Positions 33,340-40,096 of a stretch of DNA of 40,096 bases are shown one piece after another (positions within the stretch are counted from its first letter, which is position 1; each line of letters begins with the position of its first letter). The stretch lies in contig CACJNU010000017.1 of NCBI GenBank assembly GCA_902594875.1, positions 1 to 40,096 on the forward strand, in the 5' to 3' direction. The notes below the pieces were generated by a model, which did not search any database, was not told where the DNA came from, and saw only the letters and a list, made by a program, of their open reading frames with translations. This stretch comes from an uncultured Prochlorococcus sp. (GTDB taxonomy: Bacteria > Cyanobacteriota > Cyanobacteriia > PCC-6307 > Cyanobiaceae). Position numbers and translations under genes: made by a program.

Positions 33340-34623
33340 ATGTCAAAAGAAAATATGCCAGATGTTCTTGTTTTGGGTGCAGGGCCTGCAGGGATGGCAA
33401 TTGCCTCAGCTTTAGGGAAGGAAAAATTAGATGTTGAAGTGCTTTCTCCAAATGGACCAGATGAACCTTGGCCAAATACATATGGCATTTGGGGGAAAGA
33501 AGTTGATCAACTTGGGCTTCAGGATTTACTTGAATATAGATGGAAGAATACTGTAAGTTTTTTTGGGCATGGCGCTTTAGAAGAACAGGACGACGAGAAT
33601 AAAGCTACGGAACATTCACTAGATTATGGACTATTTGATAAAAAGAAACTCCACAATTATTGGTTTAATGAATGCAATAAGTCTTTTATTAAATGGCATC
33701 AAGGCTTTGCAAACAAAATAAACTTTGAAAAATACAAAAGTACCGTAACTACAAAAGATGGTAAAACTTACTCTGCAAGATTAGTAGTAGATGCAACAGG
33801 GTATGATCCTGTTTTTCTTAAATTAAAATCGTGTGGCCCCTTAGCAGTCCAAACTTGTTATGGGATAGTAGGTAATTTTAGTAAACCTCCACTTAAGAAA
33901 GGGCAGTTTGTATTAATGGATTATAGAAATGACCATCTTAACGATGCGCAAAAAAAAGAACCGCCAACTTTTCTTTATGCCATGGATATGGGGGGTGGGA
34001 AATATTTTCTTGAAGAAACATCTCTTGGTTTAGTAAATCCTCTAACAATGGAAAATTTAAAAGAGAGACTAGAGAAGAGACTTTCTTATCGAAATATATC
34101 AATCACAAGCATGCAGCACGAAGAGCTTGGCTTATTTCTCCCTATGAATATGCCGATCCCAGACTTCAAACAACAAATACTTGGATATGGTGGTGCTGCT
34201 TCAATGGTACATCCTGCATCTGGATATTTAATTGGTAATGTTTTAAGAAGAGCTCCACTTGTCGCTAAAGCAGTCTCAGAAGCAATTAAAAACAAAAATC
34301 TAAGTACCTATCATATTGCTAGAAGAGGTTGGGAAACTTTATGGTCAAAAGAATTAATTAGGAAGAAATCACTTTATCAATTTGGATTAGAAAAACTCAT
34401 GAGGTTTGACGAGAAACTATTGAGAGAATTTTTTGGCAGTTTTTTCCAACTACCTAAAAATCAATGGTATGGTTTTCTAACTGATACTCTTTCTTTAAAG
34501 GAGATTGTATATGCGATGTGCGTAATGTTTATAAAGGCTCCATGGAGTGTAAAGAAAGGTCTTATGATTATGCATGGAAGAGAATTTAAAATGTTACTTA
34601 GGATAATATTTCCAAACATATAG
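33340..34623 (+). CDS. crtL: Lycopene cyclase, CrtL family
   Basis: A 427-residue flavoprotein cyclising lycopene ends in carotenoid synthesis (zeaxanthin, alpha-carotene in this genus). Blocks: DVLVLGAGPAGMAIASAL (dinucleotide fold), WPNTYGIWGKEVDQLGL, LDYGLFDKKKL, QFVLMDYRNDHL, FLEETSLGLVNP, and YGGAASMVHPASGYLIGNVLRRAP. It is homologous to Synechococcus CrtL. Prochlorococcus carries two paralogues, CrtL-b (beta) and CrtL-e (beta/epsilon). The segment HEELGLFLPMNMPIPD has one residue more than the Synechococcus beta cyclase, which could point to CrtL-e, but I cannot settle it. ATG 33340; an SDR gene follows after 7 bases. Confidence 0.92.
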   Translation: MSKENMPDVLVLGAGPAGMAIASALGKEKLDVEVLSPNGPDEPWPNTYGIWGKEVDQLGLQDLLEYRWKNTVSFFGHGALEEQDDENKATEHSLDYGLFDKKKLHNYWFNECNKSFIKWHQGFANKINFEKYKSTVTTKDGKTYSARLVVDATGYDPVFLKLKSCGPLAVQTCYGIVGNFSKPPLKKGQFVLMDYRNDHLNDAQKKEPPTFLYAMDMGGGKYFLEETSLGLVNPLTMENLKERLEKRLSYRNISITSMQHEELGLFLPMNMPIPDFKQQILGYGGAASMVHPASGYLIGNVLRRAPLVAKAVSEAIKNKNLSTYHIARRGWETLWSKELIRKKSLYQFGLEKLMRFDEKLLREFFGSFFQLPKNQWYGFLTDTLSLKEIVYAMCVMFIKAPWSVKKGLMIMHGREFKMLLRIIFPNI

Positions 34624-34630
34624 TTAAAAA

Positions 34631-35338
34631 ATGAGAACCATATTAATAAGTGGAGCCAGTAGAGGTATTGGATTAAATATTGCACATAAAGAATTAAAAG
34701 AAGGCAATAGAATTAGTGTTGGCATAAGAGATTTAGAATCATTAAAAGGAAGCGTTATTGATCCAAAAAAATGGCCAGAAGGGAAAATTATAATTAACCA
34801 CTATGATGCTTTAAAAAAAATTACAGCCGAAAATTGGATAAATAACACCATAGATGAATTTGGAGGATTTGATTCAGTAATAAATTGTTCTGGGGTATTA
34901 TCGAAAGTTCCTTTCTTATACAAAGATGGTGATGAAGAAGATATTTTAAATACATTAAATATTAATTTTCTGTCAATTTGGCATTTATGTAGGCTCTCTT
35001 GGGATCATTTATGTACCTCTCGAAGAGGAAGAATTATTGTTTTAGTTTCAATGAGTGGCAAAAGATCCAAAGGTGATTTAGCCGCTTATTCTTCTTCAAA
35101 GTTTGCTTTGATGGGATTATGCCAAACGATGAAAAATAAAGGTTGGGATAAAAATATAAGGATTTCTGCAATTTGCCCAAGCTGGGTTAATACAAAAATG
35201 GCCGAAAATATCTCTTCTTTAGACAAATCAAGCATGACACAACCTGAAGATATTGCTGAAATATGCTCAACTATTCTTAAGTTACCTACCCAATCAGTTC
35301 CATTTGAAATCGCCTTAAATTGTAACTATGAAATTTAA
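34631..35338 (+). CDS. Short-chain dehydrogenase/reductase
   Basis: A 235-residue classical SDR. The cofactor loop is ISGASRGIG (residues 6-14), NCSG at about 85-88 takes the NAG place, the catalytic Ser is in VLVSMSGKR, and Tyr153/Lys157 lie in AYSSSKFAL. The end LNCNYEI is short. Substrate unknown. It starts with ATG 7 bases after crtL, so the two are probably in one operon, but a carotenoid role is not shown by sequence. The last 4 bases overlap the convergent GIY-YIG-like gene. Confidence 0.85.
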   Translation: MRTILISGASRGIGLNIAHKELKEGNRISVGIRDLESLKGSVIDPKKWPEGKIIINHYDALKKITAENWINNTIDEFGGFDSVINCSGVLSKVPFLYKDGDEEDILNTLNINFLSIWHLCRLSWDHLCTSRRGRIIVLVSMSGKRSKGDLAAYSSSKFALMGLCQTMKNKGWDKNIRISAICPSWVNTKMAENISSLDKSSMTQPEDIAEICSTILKLPTQSVPFEIALNCNYEI

Positions 35339-35877
35339 CCTAAATTAAAAATTAAGTAAGCCATTGAAAGCATTGCAATTGCGATAAATAAACCTTTTAT
35401 TCGATTAGTTATCAATGAAAAAAGAGATAAATCTTCAGAAAAGTATCCGCCAAAACTACCTGTAATAAATAATATAAACATTGGTAGAGATGCCATTCCA
35501 AAAGAATAAGATATTGATCTTACAAATCCAAAATTTAAATAATTAAAAATAAAAGAACCTAATGAAAACAATAAAAAAGATGCAAATAGAGTTATGGAAA
35601 CTTCAGCATCTAAAGTGTGAGGTAAGCTACCCTTTAATTCAAATTGCTTTTTACATTCTCTAATTTGTCTTTTAGAAAGTTTTAAATAACCAGTTTCAGG
35701 AATTCTTTGAGACTTATATTTTCTTAGTAATCTTGCTTCAAGAGTTTCTGGCTCCTTAGTCATAATTGATGTTAATAATTCATCTGGCTTTAATTTTTTA
35801 ATTTTCTTTTCAAGATTATCCGTTTTCCCAATCCGATACAAGTCTCCTACTCTAATAAGGTAAACATATCCCGACAT
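35335..35877 (-). CDS. Membrane-anchored GIY-YIG-like (T5orf172/MUG113-type) protein
   Basis: A 180-residue fusion. Residues 1 to about 85 fit a GIY-YIG-like domain: GYVYLIRVGDLYRIGKTDNLEKKIKKL, then EPETLEARLLRKYKSQRIPETGYLKLSKRQIRE. The conserved Glu (LEARLLRKY) is kept, but the usual His of 'LEkkLHkkF' and the Glu-Trp-Phe end are changed, so nuclease activity is doubtful. Residues about 94-180 hold three membrane helices (ITLFASFLLFSLGSFIF, ASLPMFILFITGSFGG, LFIAIAMLSMAYLIF). A nuclease fold tied to a membrane is unusual. ATG at 35877; divergent from the GST gene. Confidence 0.72.
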   Translation of the reverse strand: MSGYVYLIRVGDLYRIGKTDNLEKKIKKLKPDELLTSIMTKEPETLEARLLRKYKSQRIPETGYLKLSKRQIRECKKQFELKGSLPHTLDAEVSITLFASFLLFSLGSFIFNYLNFGFVRSISYSFGMASLPMFILFITGSFGGYFSEDLSLFSLITNRIKGLFIAIAMLSMAYLIFNLG

Positions 35878-35951
35878 TTGCGTTGTAAAATTAATACTGT
35901 TCCTAATTAGATAATACTAAAAGAATTAGGGAAATTAAAAGTATTTACAAT

Positions 35952-36611
35952 ATGAAAAAAGATATTTTATATTCATTTCGAAGATGTCCATATGCAATTC
36001 GTGCACGATGGGCCCTGTTAATTTGCGAAATAAAAGTAGAAATAAGAGAAATTGATTTAAAAAATAAACCTTTAGATTTTTTAAATAATTCAAAGACGAA
36101 AACGGTCCCAATACTTATAAAAAAAAATAGTGAAGTTATTGAAGAAAGTCTTGAAATCATCCTGTGGGCTCTCTCAGAGTCGAAAAAGGAAAACATCAAA
36201 TTAATTTATTTCCCTGAGAACAAAAAGGAAGATATTTTTGAAATAATTAATGAAAACGATAACGAATTCAAATATCATTTAGATCGATTTAAATATGCCA
36301 CAAGATATAAAGATAGTGATGAAGAATTTCATTTTACAAATGCTATTAAATTTATAAAGAGATGGAACGAACTACTTGCCGAAAACAAATATTTTTTTGG
36401 AGATAGCCCCACAATCGCTGATTGGTCTGTTTGGCCTTTTGTAAGACAATTTAGAATCGCTTGTGAAAGTCAAAAAAGAACAAATTATTTAGAACCCCCA
36501 ATAAAAAACTGGTTAGATTCATTTGAGAAAAAAAAAGAATTTAAATCCTTAATGTATAAATACGAATTATGGGGACCAAATTATAGAAAGAATTATTTTC
36601 CTTATAATTAA
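35952..36611 (+). CDS. Glutathione S-transferase family protein
   Basis: A 219-residue GST-like protein. The N-terminal thioredoxin fold has LYSFRRCPYAIRARWAL with the CPYA active-site region, then KTVPILI with the cis-Pro that binds the glutathione backbone, and EESLEIILWAL. The C-terminal helical domain has YFFGDSPTIADWSVWPFVRQF, matching the GST motif 'F..G...T.AD....P'. Most like the stringent-starvation/YibF-like or omega-type GSTs; substrate unknown. ATG at 35952; its last 4 bases overlap the next, convergent gene. Confidence 0.85.
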   Translation: MKKDILYSFRRCPYAIRARWALLICEIKVEIREIDLKNKPLDFLNNSKTKTVPILIKKNSEVIEESLEIILWALSESKKENIKLIYFPENKKEDIFEIINENDNEFKYHLDRFKYATRYKDSDEEFHFTNAIKFIKRWNELLAENKYFFGDSPTIADWSVWPFVRQFRIACESQKRTNYLEPPIKNWLDSFEKKKEFKSLMYKYELWGPNYRKNYFPYN

Positions 36612-36865
36612 CTTTCTAACAACTTCCTTTTTTCAATTATCCTTGCTAACTCCAAAAAATATCCTGCTGTCCTAAATTTTCCAATATTTTTTTCCTTAAA
36701 ATCAAGATCGCTTCTAATTTCTGCAGTCTCCGCCATTAGCAAATCTAAATCATTTGATCCAAGACTATACAATTCTCCTAGCTCTATTTCCCTTCCCAGT
36801 AAATGACTCCTAAACCACTTCCCTTTATTTTCTTGAGGTGGAATATCGTAGGGAGTAAATGACAT
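36608..36865 (-). CDS. Conserved small picocyanobacterial protein, unknown function
   Basis: An 85-residue soluble protein with ATG at 36865. The sequence PYDIPPQENKGKWFRSHLLGREIELGELYSLGSNDLDLLMAETAEIRSDLDFKEKNIGKFR type composition (Trp/Phe/Arg block, then acidic helix) looks strongly conserved and well kept in GC-poor DNA, but I know no function. It overlaps the end of the GST gene by 4 bases and is 36 bases upstream of nothing on its own strand other than the GltS stop region. Coding is judged real from its compact, low-bias sequence and clean start. Confidence 0.65.
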   Translation of the reverse strand: MSFTPYDIPPQENKGKWFRSHLLGREIELGELYSLGSNDLDLLMAETAEIRSDLDFKEKNIGKFRTAGYFLELARIIEKRKLLES

Positions 36866-36901
36866 TAAAACAAAAATTAGGCTAACACCATTCTAAGGTT
36901 C

Positions 36902-38290
36902 TTATTGAAACTTTTTCATCTCTACTTTATTAAAAATCAACGCAATAAAAAGAATTGAGAATGTAATTAGGGCACAAATTTCTGTCCAATAATCTAACCC
37001 AATTTTAGAAATCATTAATGGTGCAAGAACTGTGAATAATCCCCCAGAAAGAATTAATTGAGCGAAAAGCTGTTTTGAAGTAAAAATTGGTAGGGTCTTA
37101 GAAATATTTTTAGGATCTGCAAGCCTTAAAAGAAGTAACCCAGAAGCTACTACACCTGTAGAATTTCCAAACTCTATCAAGCTTTTTTCAAACCAATAAT
37201 CATCAAAAATAAAGTATGCGAAATAAGCAATGCAGATTAAATTCCAAAACAACCCGAAAATAGTAAACACTAAAATAAGTATCCAATTATCAAAAACAAC
37301 TGCAATATCTAAACTCGCCATAGCTGTAAAAATCAATAAGTCTGTGGATAAAATACCAATCTCCCTTTGCAGAATATTTGAAATAAATTCTGTATTTCTG
37401 GTTTTCTCTAAAATATATCTAATAAGTAGCGAACCTATAAGGATAAAAGGGAATACTGGTAGTGAAAAAATAATTTCCTTTGAAAAATCACCAAAAGAAG
37501 TTGAAATATACCTTAAAAATTTAAGTAGCAAAACACCAAAAGAAATTGCCAACCCAGAGAATCCTAAATTTATTAGGAAAATTCTTAAATCTGCAAAAAT
37601 TCCTGTCTTATTTTTTCCCTTTAGAGTATCTTTTTGTTCAAGAATTTCCTCAGTATCTGAAAGACCTAAAGTTCTACCAAGAAAAATAAATATACTTCCC
37701 AAGATTGAAGAGGATAAAAGACCCATTGTCGCCATAGCCAAACCAAGATCTAAACCATTCGGGAAGCCTAGTTTATTAAAACTTTCGCCGATTATCGATG
37801 CAGCACCATGACCGCCCTCAAAACCAACCTCTATTAAACATCCCATTAGGGGATTTCTATCCATAGATGGAGGAAGAAAATATCTAACAACTAAACCGCC
37901 GACAAAAAACTGTCCGAAACCTAGGGAAAGAGCTAATAGGAATTGATTAAAAATTGGTTTAACTAAACCATTAATATTAGGAATAGGTCTTCCCATCATT
38001 AAAGTTGCGAAGACTAATGATAAAAGAGGAGTAGGAAAATTACTCCATACATTGATTGTTTCTTTTGGCAAAAAGTGTATTGCTCCAAATGGTCCTATAG
38101 ATATACCTAAAATTCCTGATATAACTGCAATCGGCAATCCAAATCTCTCAAGTTGAACTGCTAGTTTGAATTTCCTCCCAAAAATCAACAAAAAAAATAT
38201 TATTAATAATCCAAAAAAACTTATTAAAAAAGAATTTGAAAAAATATCTTTATTCAGTAAAGAAAATATATTCAATGATTTCAAAAACAT
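36902..38290 (-). CDS. GltS-type sodium/glutamate symporter family
   Basis: A 462-residue inner-membrane carrier with about 11-12 helices. The segments 'PLMGCLIEVGFEGGHGAASIIGESFNKLGFPNGLDLGLAMATMGLLSSSILG' (first half) and 'SLIEFGNSTGVVASGLLLLRLADP' (second half) are the two re-entrant, inverted-repeat motifs of GltS transporters. GltS proteins couple Na+ to glutamate uptake; the substrate in this genus is not proved, and related carboxylates are possible. Start is ATG at 38290. It lies downstream of pcb on the same strand, but a strong terminator separates them. Confidence 0.85.
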   Translation of the reverse strand: MFLKSLNIFSLLNKDIFSNSFLISFFGLLIIFFLLIFGRKFKLAVQLERFGLPIAVISGILGISIGPFGAIHFLPKETINVWSNFPTPLLSLVFATLMMGRPIPNINGLVKPIFNQFLLALSLGFGQFFVGGLVVRYFLPPSMDRNPLMGCLIEVGFEGGHGAASIIGESFNKLGFPNGLDLGLAMATMGLLSSSILGSIFIFLGRTLGLSDTEEILEQKDTLKGKNKTGIFADLRIFLINLGFSGLAISFGVLLLKFLRYISTSFGDFSKEIIFSLPVFPFILIGSLLIRYILEKTRNTEFISNILQREIGILSTDLLIFTAMASLDIAVVFDNWILILVFTIFGLFWNLICIAYFAYFIFDDYWFEKSLIEFGNSTGVVASGLLLLRLADPKNISKTLPIFTSKQLFAQLILSGGLFTVLAPLMISKIGLDYWTEICALITFSILFIALIFNKVEMKKFQ

Positions 38291-38330
38291 ATAACTATAA
38301 ATCTAAATTAATAAACAAAATTTTTCAAAT

Positions 38331-38352
38331 AAAAAAGGCCCTATAGAGGGCC
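38331..38352 (-). terminator. Rho-independent terminator of pcb
   Basis: On the minus strand GGCCCT-CTAT-AGGGCC forms a perfect 6-bp GC-rich stem with a 4-base loop (38337-38352), followed by six T. It lies 26 bases after the pcb stop. It is the clearest terminator in the window, fitting a very highly transcribed antenna gene. Confidence 0.92.
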
Positions 38353-38378
38353 GTTAATTTAAAGATTAACTTGATAAT

Positions 38379-39437
38379 TTAATCCTTGAGGGTAATTGTG
38401 GCACTATCAATATTACTAATAGCATTAGTAACTCTCTTAAAATCAAAGCCTAATGCTCTTAGAGCATGCCAAAGGTGACCTTGAATAAAGAAGAAACCAA
38501 AGTAGTAGTGAACATTTGCTAACCATGCCCTTGAAGTAAACTCACCATCAGGAAGATCAACAGTATCAATCCAATATGGAGAAATACTAAACTTCAACTC
38601 TAGTGGTTCACCAAAATATTCAACAGGATATACAGTTGTATTTGCTGCACTCCAGAAAGCTGCGATAATAGCCATCCAGCCTATACCTGCTAATGACCAA
38701 GATAGAACAGCTTCGGCTGATAAAAGACCTTTACCTTTGAACTTGGTAAATTCTCCTACTTGCTTAGTAGCAATATGCCATGCACCACCAGTTATCTCGA
38801 CAAAAGCTAAGAATGCATGACCACCCATAACCTCTTCTAGACTATCGATAGTCAAAAAGTCTGTTTGATGATTCCAAATTTTTGCTAAGTTTAATTCGTA
38901 TTCAACTTGTCTTACAGCGCCAATAGCTGGATCATAAATCCCATGGACTCTGGCCCATTCAACGAAAGCAATAACCGCAAATCCTAAGAAGAGGAGGTGA
39001 TGTCCAAGAATAAATGTCAATTTGTCAGGATTATCCCATTCAATATTGAATTTTCTTGCTCTAGCAATATCTGAATCTTCTAAATTTCCAGGTAGAAGTA
39101 GAGAGTGTAAAAGTCCTCCAGCAGCTAAAACCATAGAAGAAACTAAGTGTACAATTGCTATCGCAAGTACAGGTTTAGTATCTCCCATCGCAACGCCATT
39201 CGCGTCAAACCCTATCCCTAGAGTTGCTAAGTGTGGAAGAACAATTAAAGGTTGATGACCCATAGGAACACTAGGATCAAATCGTGAAAGTTCAAAAAGG
39301 GTGAAAGCACCGGCCCAGAAAACAATTAATCCTGCATGAGCTACATGAGCAGCGATAAATTTTCCTGAGCGATTAGCTACACCTGAATTTCCAGCCCACC
39401 ACCCATAGGTGGTATCTGGATTACCGTAGGTTTGCAT
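38379..39437 (-). CDS. pcbA: Divinyl chlorophyll a/b light-harvesting antenna protein Pcb
   Basis: A 352-residue thylakoid protein with six membrane helices, of the CP43/IsiA/Pcb family. The start [36 protein letters not shown], the block [46 protein letters not shown] and the end [32 protein letters not shown] are diagnostic; His residues in the helices bind chlorophyll. It lacks the large lumenal loop of CP43. High-light Prochlorococcus carry one such gene, which fits the window. The ATG at 39437 follows a 327-base gap that should hold a strong promoter. Confidence 0.97.
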   Translation of the reverse strand: MQTYGNPDTTYGWWAGNSGVANRSGKFIAAHVAHAGLIVFWAGAFTLFELSRFDPSVPMGHQPLIVLPHLATLGIGFDANGVAMGDTKPVLAIAIVHLVSSMVLAAGGLLHSLLLPGNLEDSDIARARKFNIEWDNPDKLTFILGHHLLFLGFAVIAFVEWARVHGIYDPAIGAVRQVEYELNLAKIWNHQTDFLTIDSLEEVMGGHAFLAFVEITGGAWHIATKQVGEFTKFKGKGLLSAEAVLSWSLAGIGWMAIIAAFWSAANTTVYPVEYFGEPLELKFSISPYWIDTVDLPDGEFTSRAWLANVHYYFGFFFIQGHLWHALRALGFDFKRVTNAISNIDSATITLKD

Positions 39438-39764
39438 TTAGGAAATGATTAGCTTAAACGTTTTGAGAATACTTTAATTTTCATCAAACAGTTGAATTCA
39501 CAACAAAATTGTAAAAATTAGTAATCCTAAGAAAAAAAAACAATCAATTAACCAAAACGATTTACGATAAAAGAAGTTAGATTTCAACAGTAAAGTTATT
39601 GCTAGAGAATAGATTAAATATCAAATAAAAAGAGTTTTAAGTTTAACTTATTTTTATTAAATTTCTTTTTGCTGACATTAAATGATGTTTTGTTTCATTA
39701 AACCATCCTATTTATTGCCTCATTCTCAAACAATTATTAAATATGGGATAAGACATCTAATATT
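39438..39764. other. 327-base gap between pcb and a small plus-strand ORF
   Basis: No protein gene seen. It must contain the divergent promoters of pcb (minus) and the 58-residue ORF (plus), with room for a long pcb leader. AT-rich, with A9 and T-rich tracts but no convincing -35/-10 pair or GC-rich hairpin that I can assign. Confidence 0.5.
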
Positions 39765-39941
39765 ATGACTACTTCTCAAGAGTCTTCTAGAAAATTTTCA
39801 CTAGAAATGAAATCTGAAGTTCATTACAAAAAGGCTGCAAAATCATACAGAAAATCAAAACAATACATCAATATGATCAACTTATATCCAACTTTGCAAA
39901 ACACTCTAATTGAGTGTAAGGATGAGAATCTAATAGAGTAG
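39765..39941 (+). CDS. Small basic protein (58 residues), unknown function
   Basis: ATG at 39765 to TAG at 39939-39941 gives MTTSQESSRKFSLEMKSEVH and then YKKAAKSYRKSKQYINMINL, ending in an acidic tail CKDENLIE. It is soluble, helical and basic in its middle, with a codon and residue make-up like real genes, not random AT-rich DNA. It is divergent from pcb. No family is recognised. Its length puts it below common gene-calling limits, so it may be missed in other annotations. Confidence 0.55.
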   Translation: MTTSQESSRKFSLEMKSEVHYKKAAKSYRKSKQYINMINLYPTLQNTLIECKDENLIE

Positions 39942-39981
39942 ACTTCATATATTTTCAAATCAATGAAATATATATTTGTTT

Positions 39982-40096
39982 TTATGCTGCAATATTATAG
40001 TTTTCTTCAGAATAAAATTTATTAATTATTTTTCTGCACATTTTTATATTGTAAAGAGCTTTGGGTTTCCAGGGTTTTTTCTGACCGAGAGGAGAG
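39982..40096 (-). CDS. Possible C-terminal end of a small basic protein (partial)
   Basis: On the minus strand one frame is open from the window edge to a TAA at 39982-39984, encoding 37 residues: SPLGQKKPWKPKALYNIKMC, then RKIINKFYSEENYNIAA. The Pro/Lys/Trp-rich, protein-like make-up supports coding in this AT-rich context, but the start is outside the window and no family is recognised. Confidence 0.4.
   Translation of the reverse strand, partial: SPLGQKKPWKPKALYNIKMCRKIINKFYSEENYNIAA

Noticed and set aside
37230..37811. 193-residue plus-strand frame
   Set aside because: It lies wholly antisense within the GltS gene, has Lys/Ile/Ser-rich composition with no motif, and is explained as a shadow of a well-supported gene.

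Overview
The window looks like a chromosome segment of a Prochlorococcus, most probably a high-light-type strain. It is very AT-rich and densely packed. It has a single pcb antenna gene of the Pro clade, a CrtL lycopene cyclase, a Tic20/Ycf60 protein, a Fur regulator and many short cyanobacterial hypothetical genes with convergent overlaps of a few bases. No phage, IS element or CRISPR array is visible.

Layout. (1) 1-11864 is a type I secretion unit on the + strand: the end of a PpiC-type isomerase, an ABC exporter with an N-terminal cNMP-binding-like domain and a dead C39 domain, an HlyD adaptor, and a 2453-residue secreted repeat protein that is probably the exported cargo. An in-frame 81-bp tandem duplication lies at the ABC/HlyD junction. 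(2) 11923-12659 holds a small DUF6447-like gene, a decayed tRNA-Ser copy and the intact tRNA-Ser(UGA). (3) 12745-18533 is a run of small housekeeping and hypothetical genes: two membrane proteins, an exported protein, Tic20-like, glyoxalase I, a ribbon-helix-helix/GIY-YIG-like pair, a lumenal pentapeptide protein, a GMC oxidoreductase and DUF2811. (4) 18916-25203 holds a long CbiX chelatase with Cys/His-rich tail, an FAD-linked oxidoreductase, a SulP anion transporter, and the metA-metY pair for sulfur assimilation into homocysteine. (5) 25276-30346 holds two unrecognised genes, the glucosylglycerol-phosphate phosphatase StpA/GgpP (compatible solute), a radical SAM ArsS (arsenosugar pathway) and Fur. 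(6) 30463-36865 holds an isochorismatase-like hydrolase, an MscS channel, a POR-like SDR, lycopene cyclase, another SDR, a membrane-anchored GIY-YIG-like protein, a GST and a small hypothetical protein. (7) 36902-40096 holds a GltS symporter, pcb with a clear terminator, a 58-residue small ORF and the end of a possible minus-strand gene.

The secretion unit is the least ordinary part. The exporter, adaptor and a very large calcium-loop adhesin-like cargo are collinear. The cargo has no Sec signal, eleven degenerate repeats of about 133-145 residues, two Ig-like domains, two segments resembling choice-of-anchor U domains, and a DUF4114-like end. It lies next to a tRNA-Ser that has a fossil duplicate, as in tRNA-bounded islands. 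All functional calls rest on reading translated sequence and remembered family motifs; no database search was possible.
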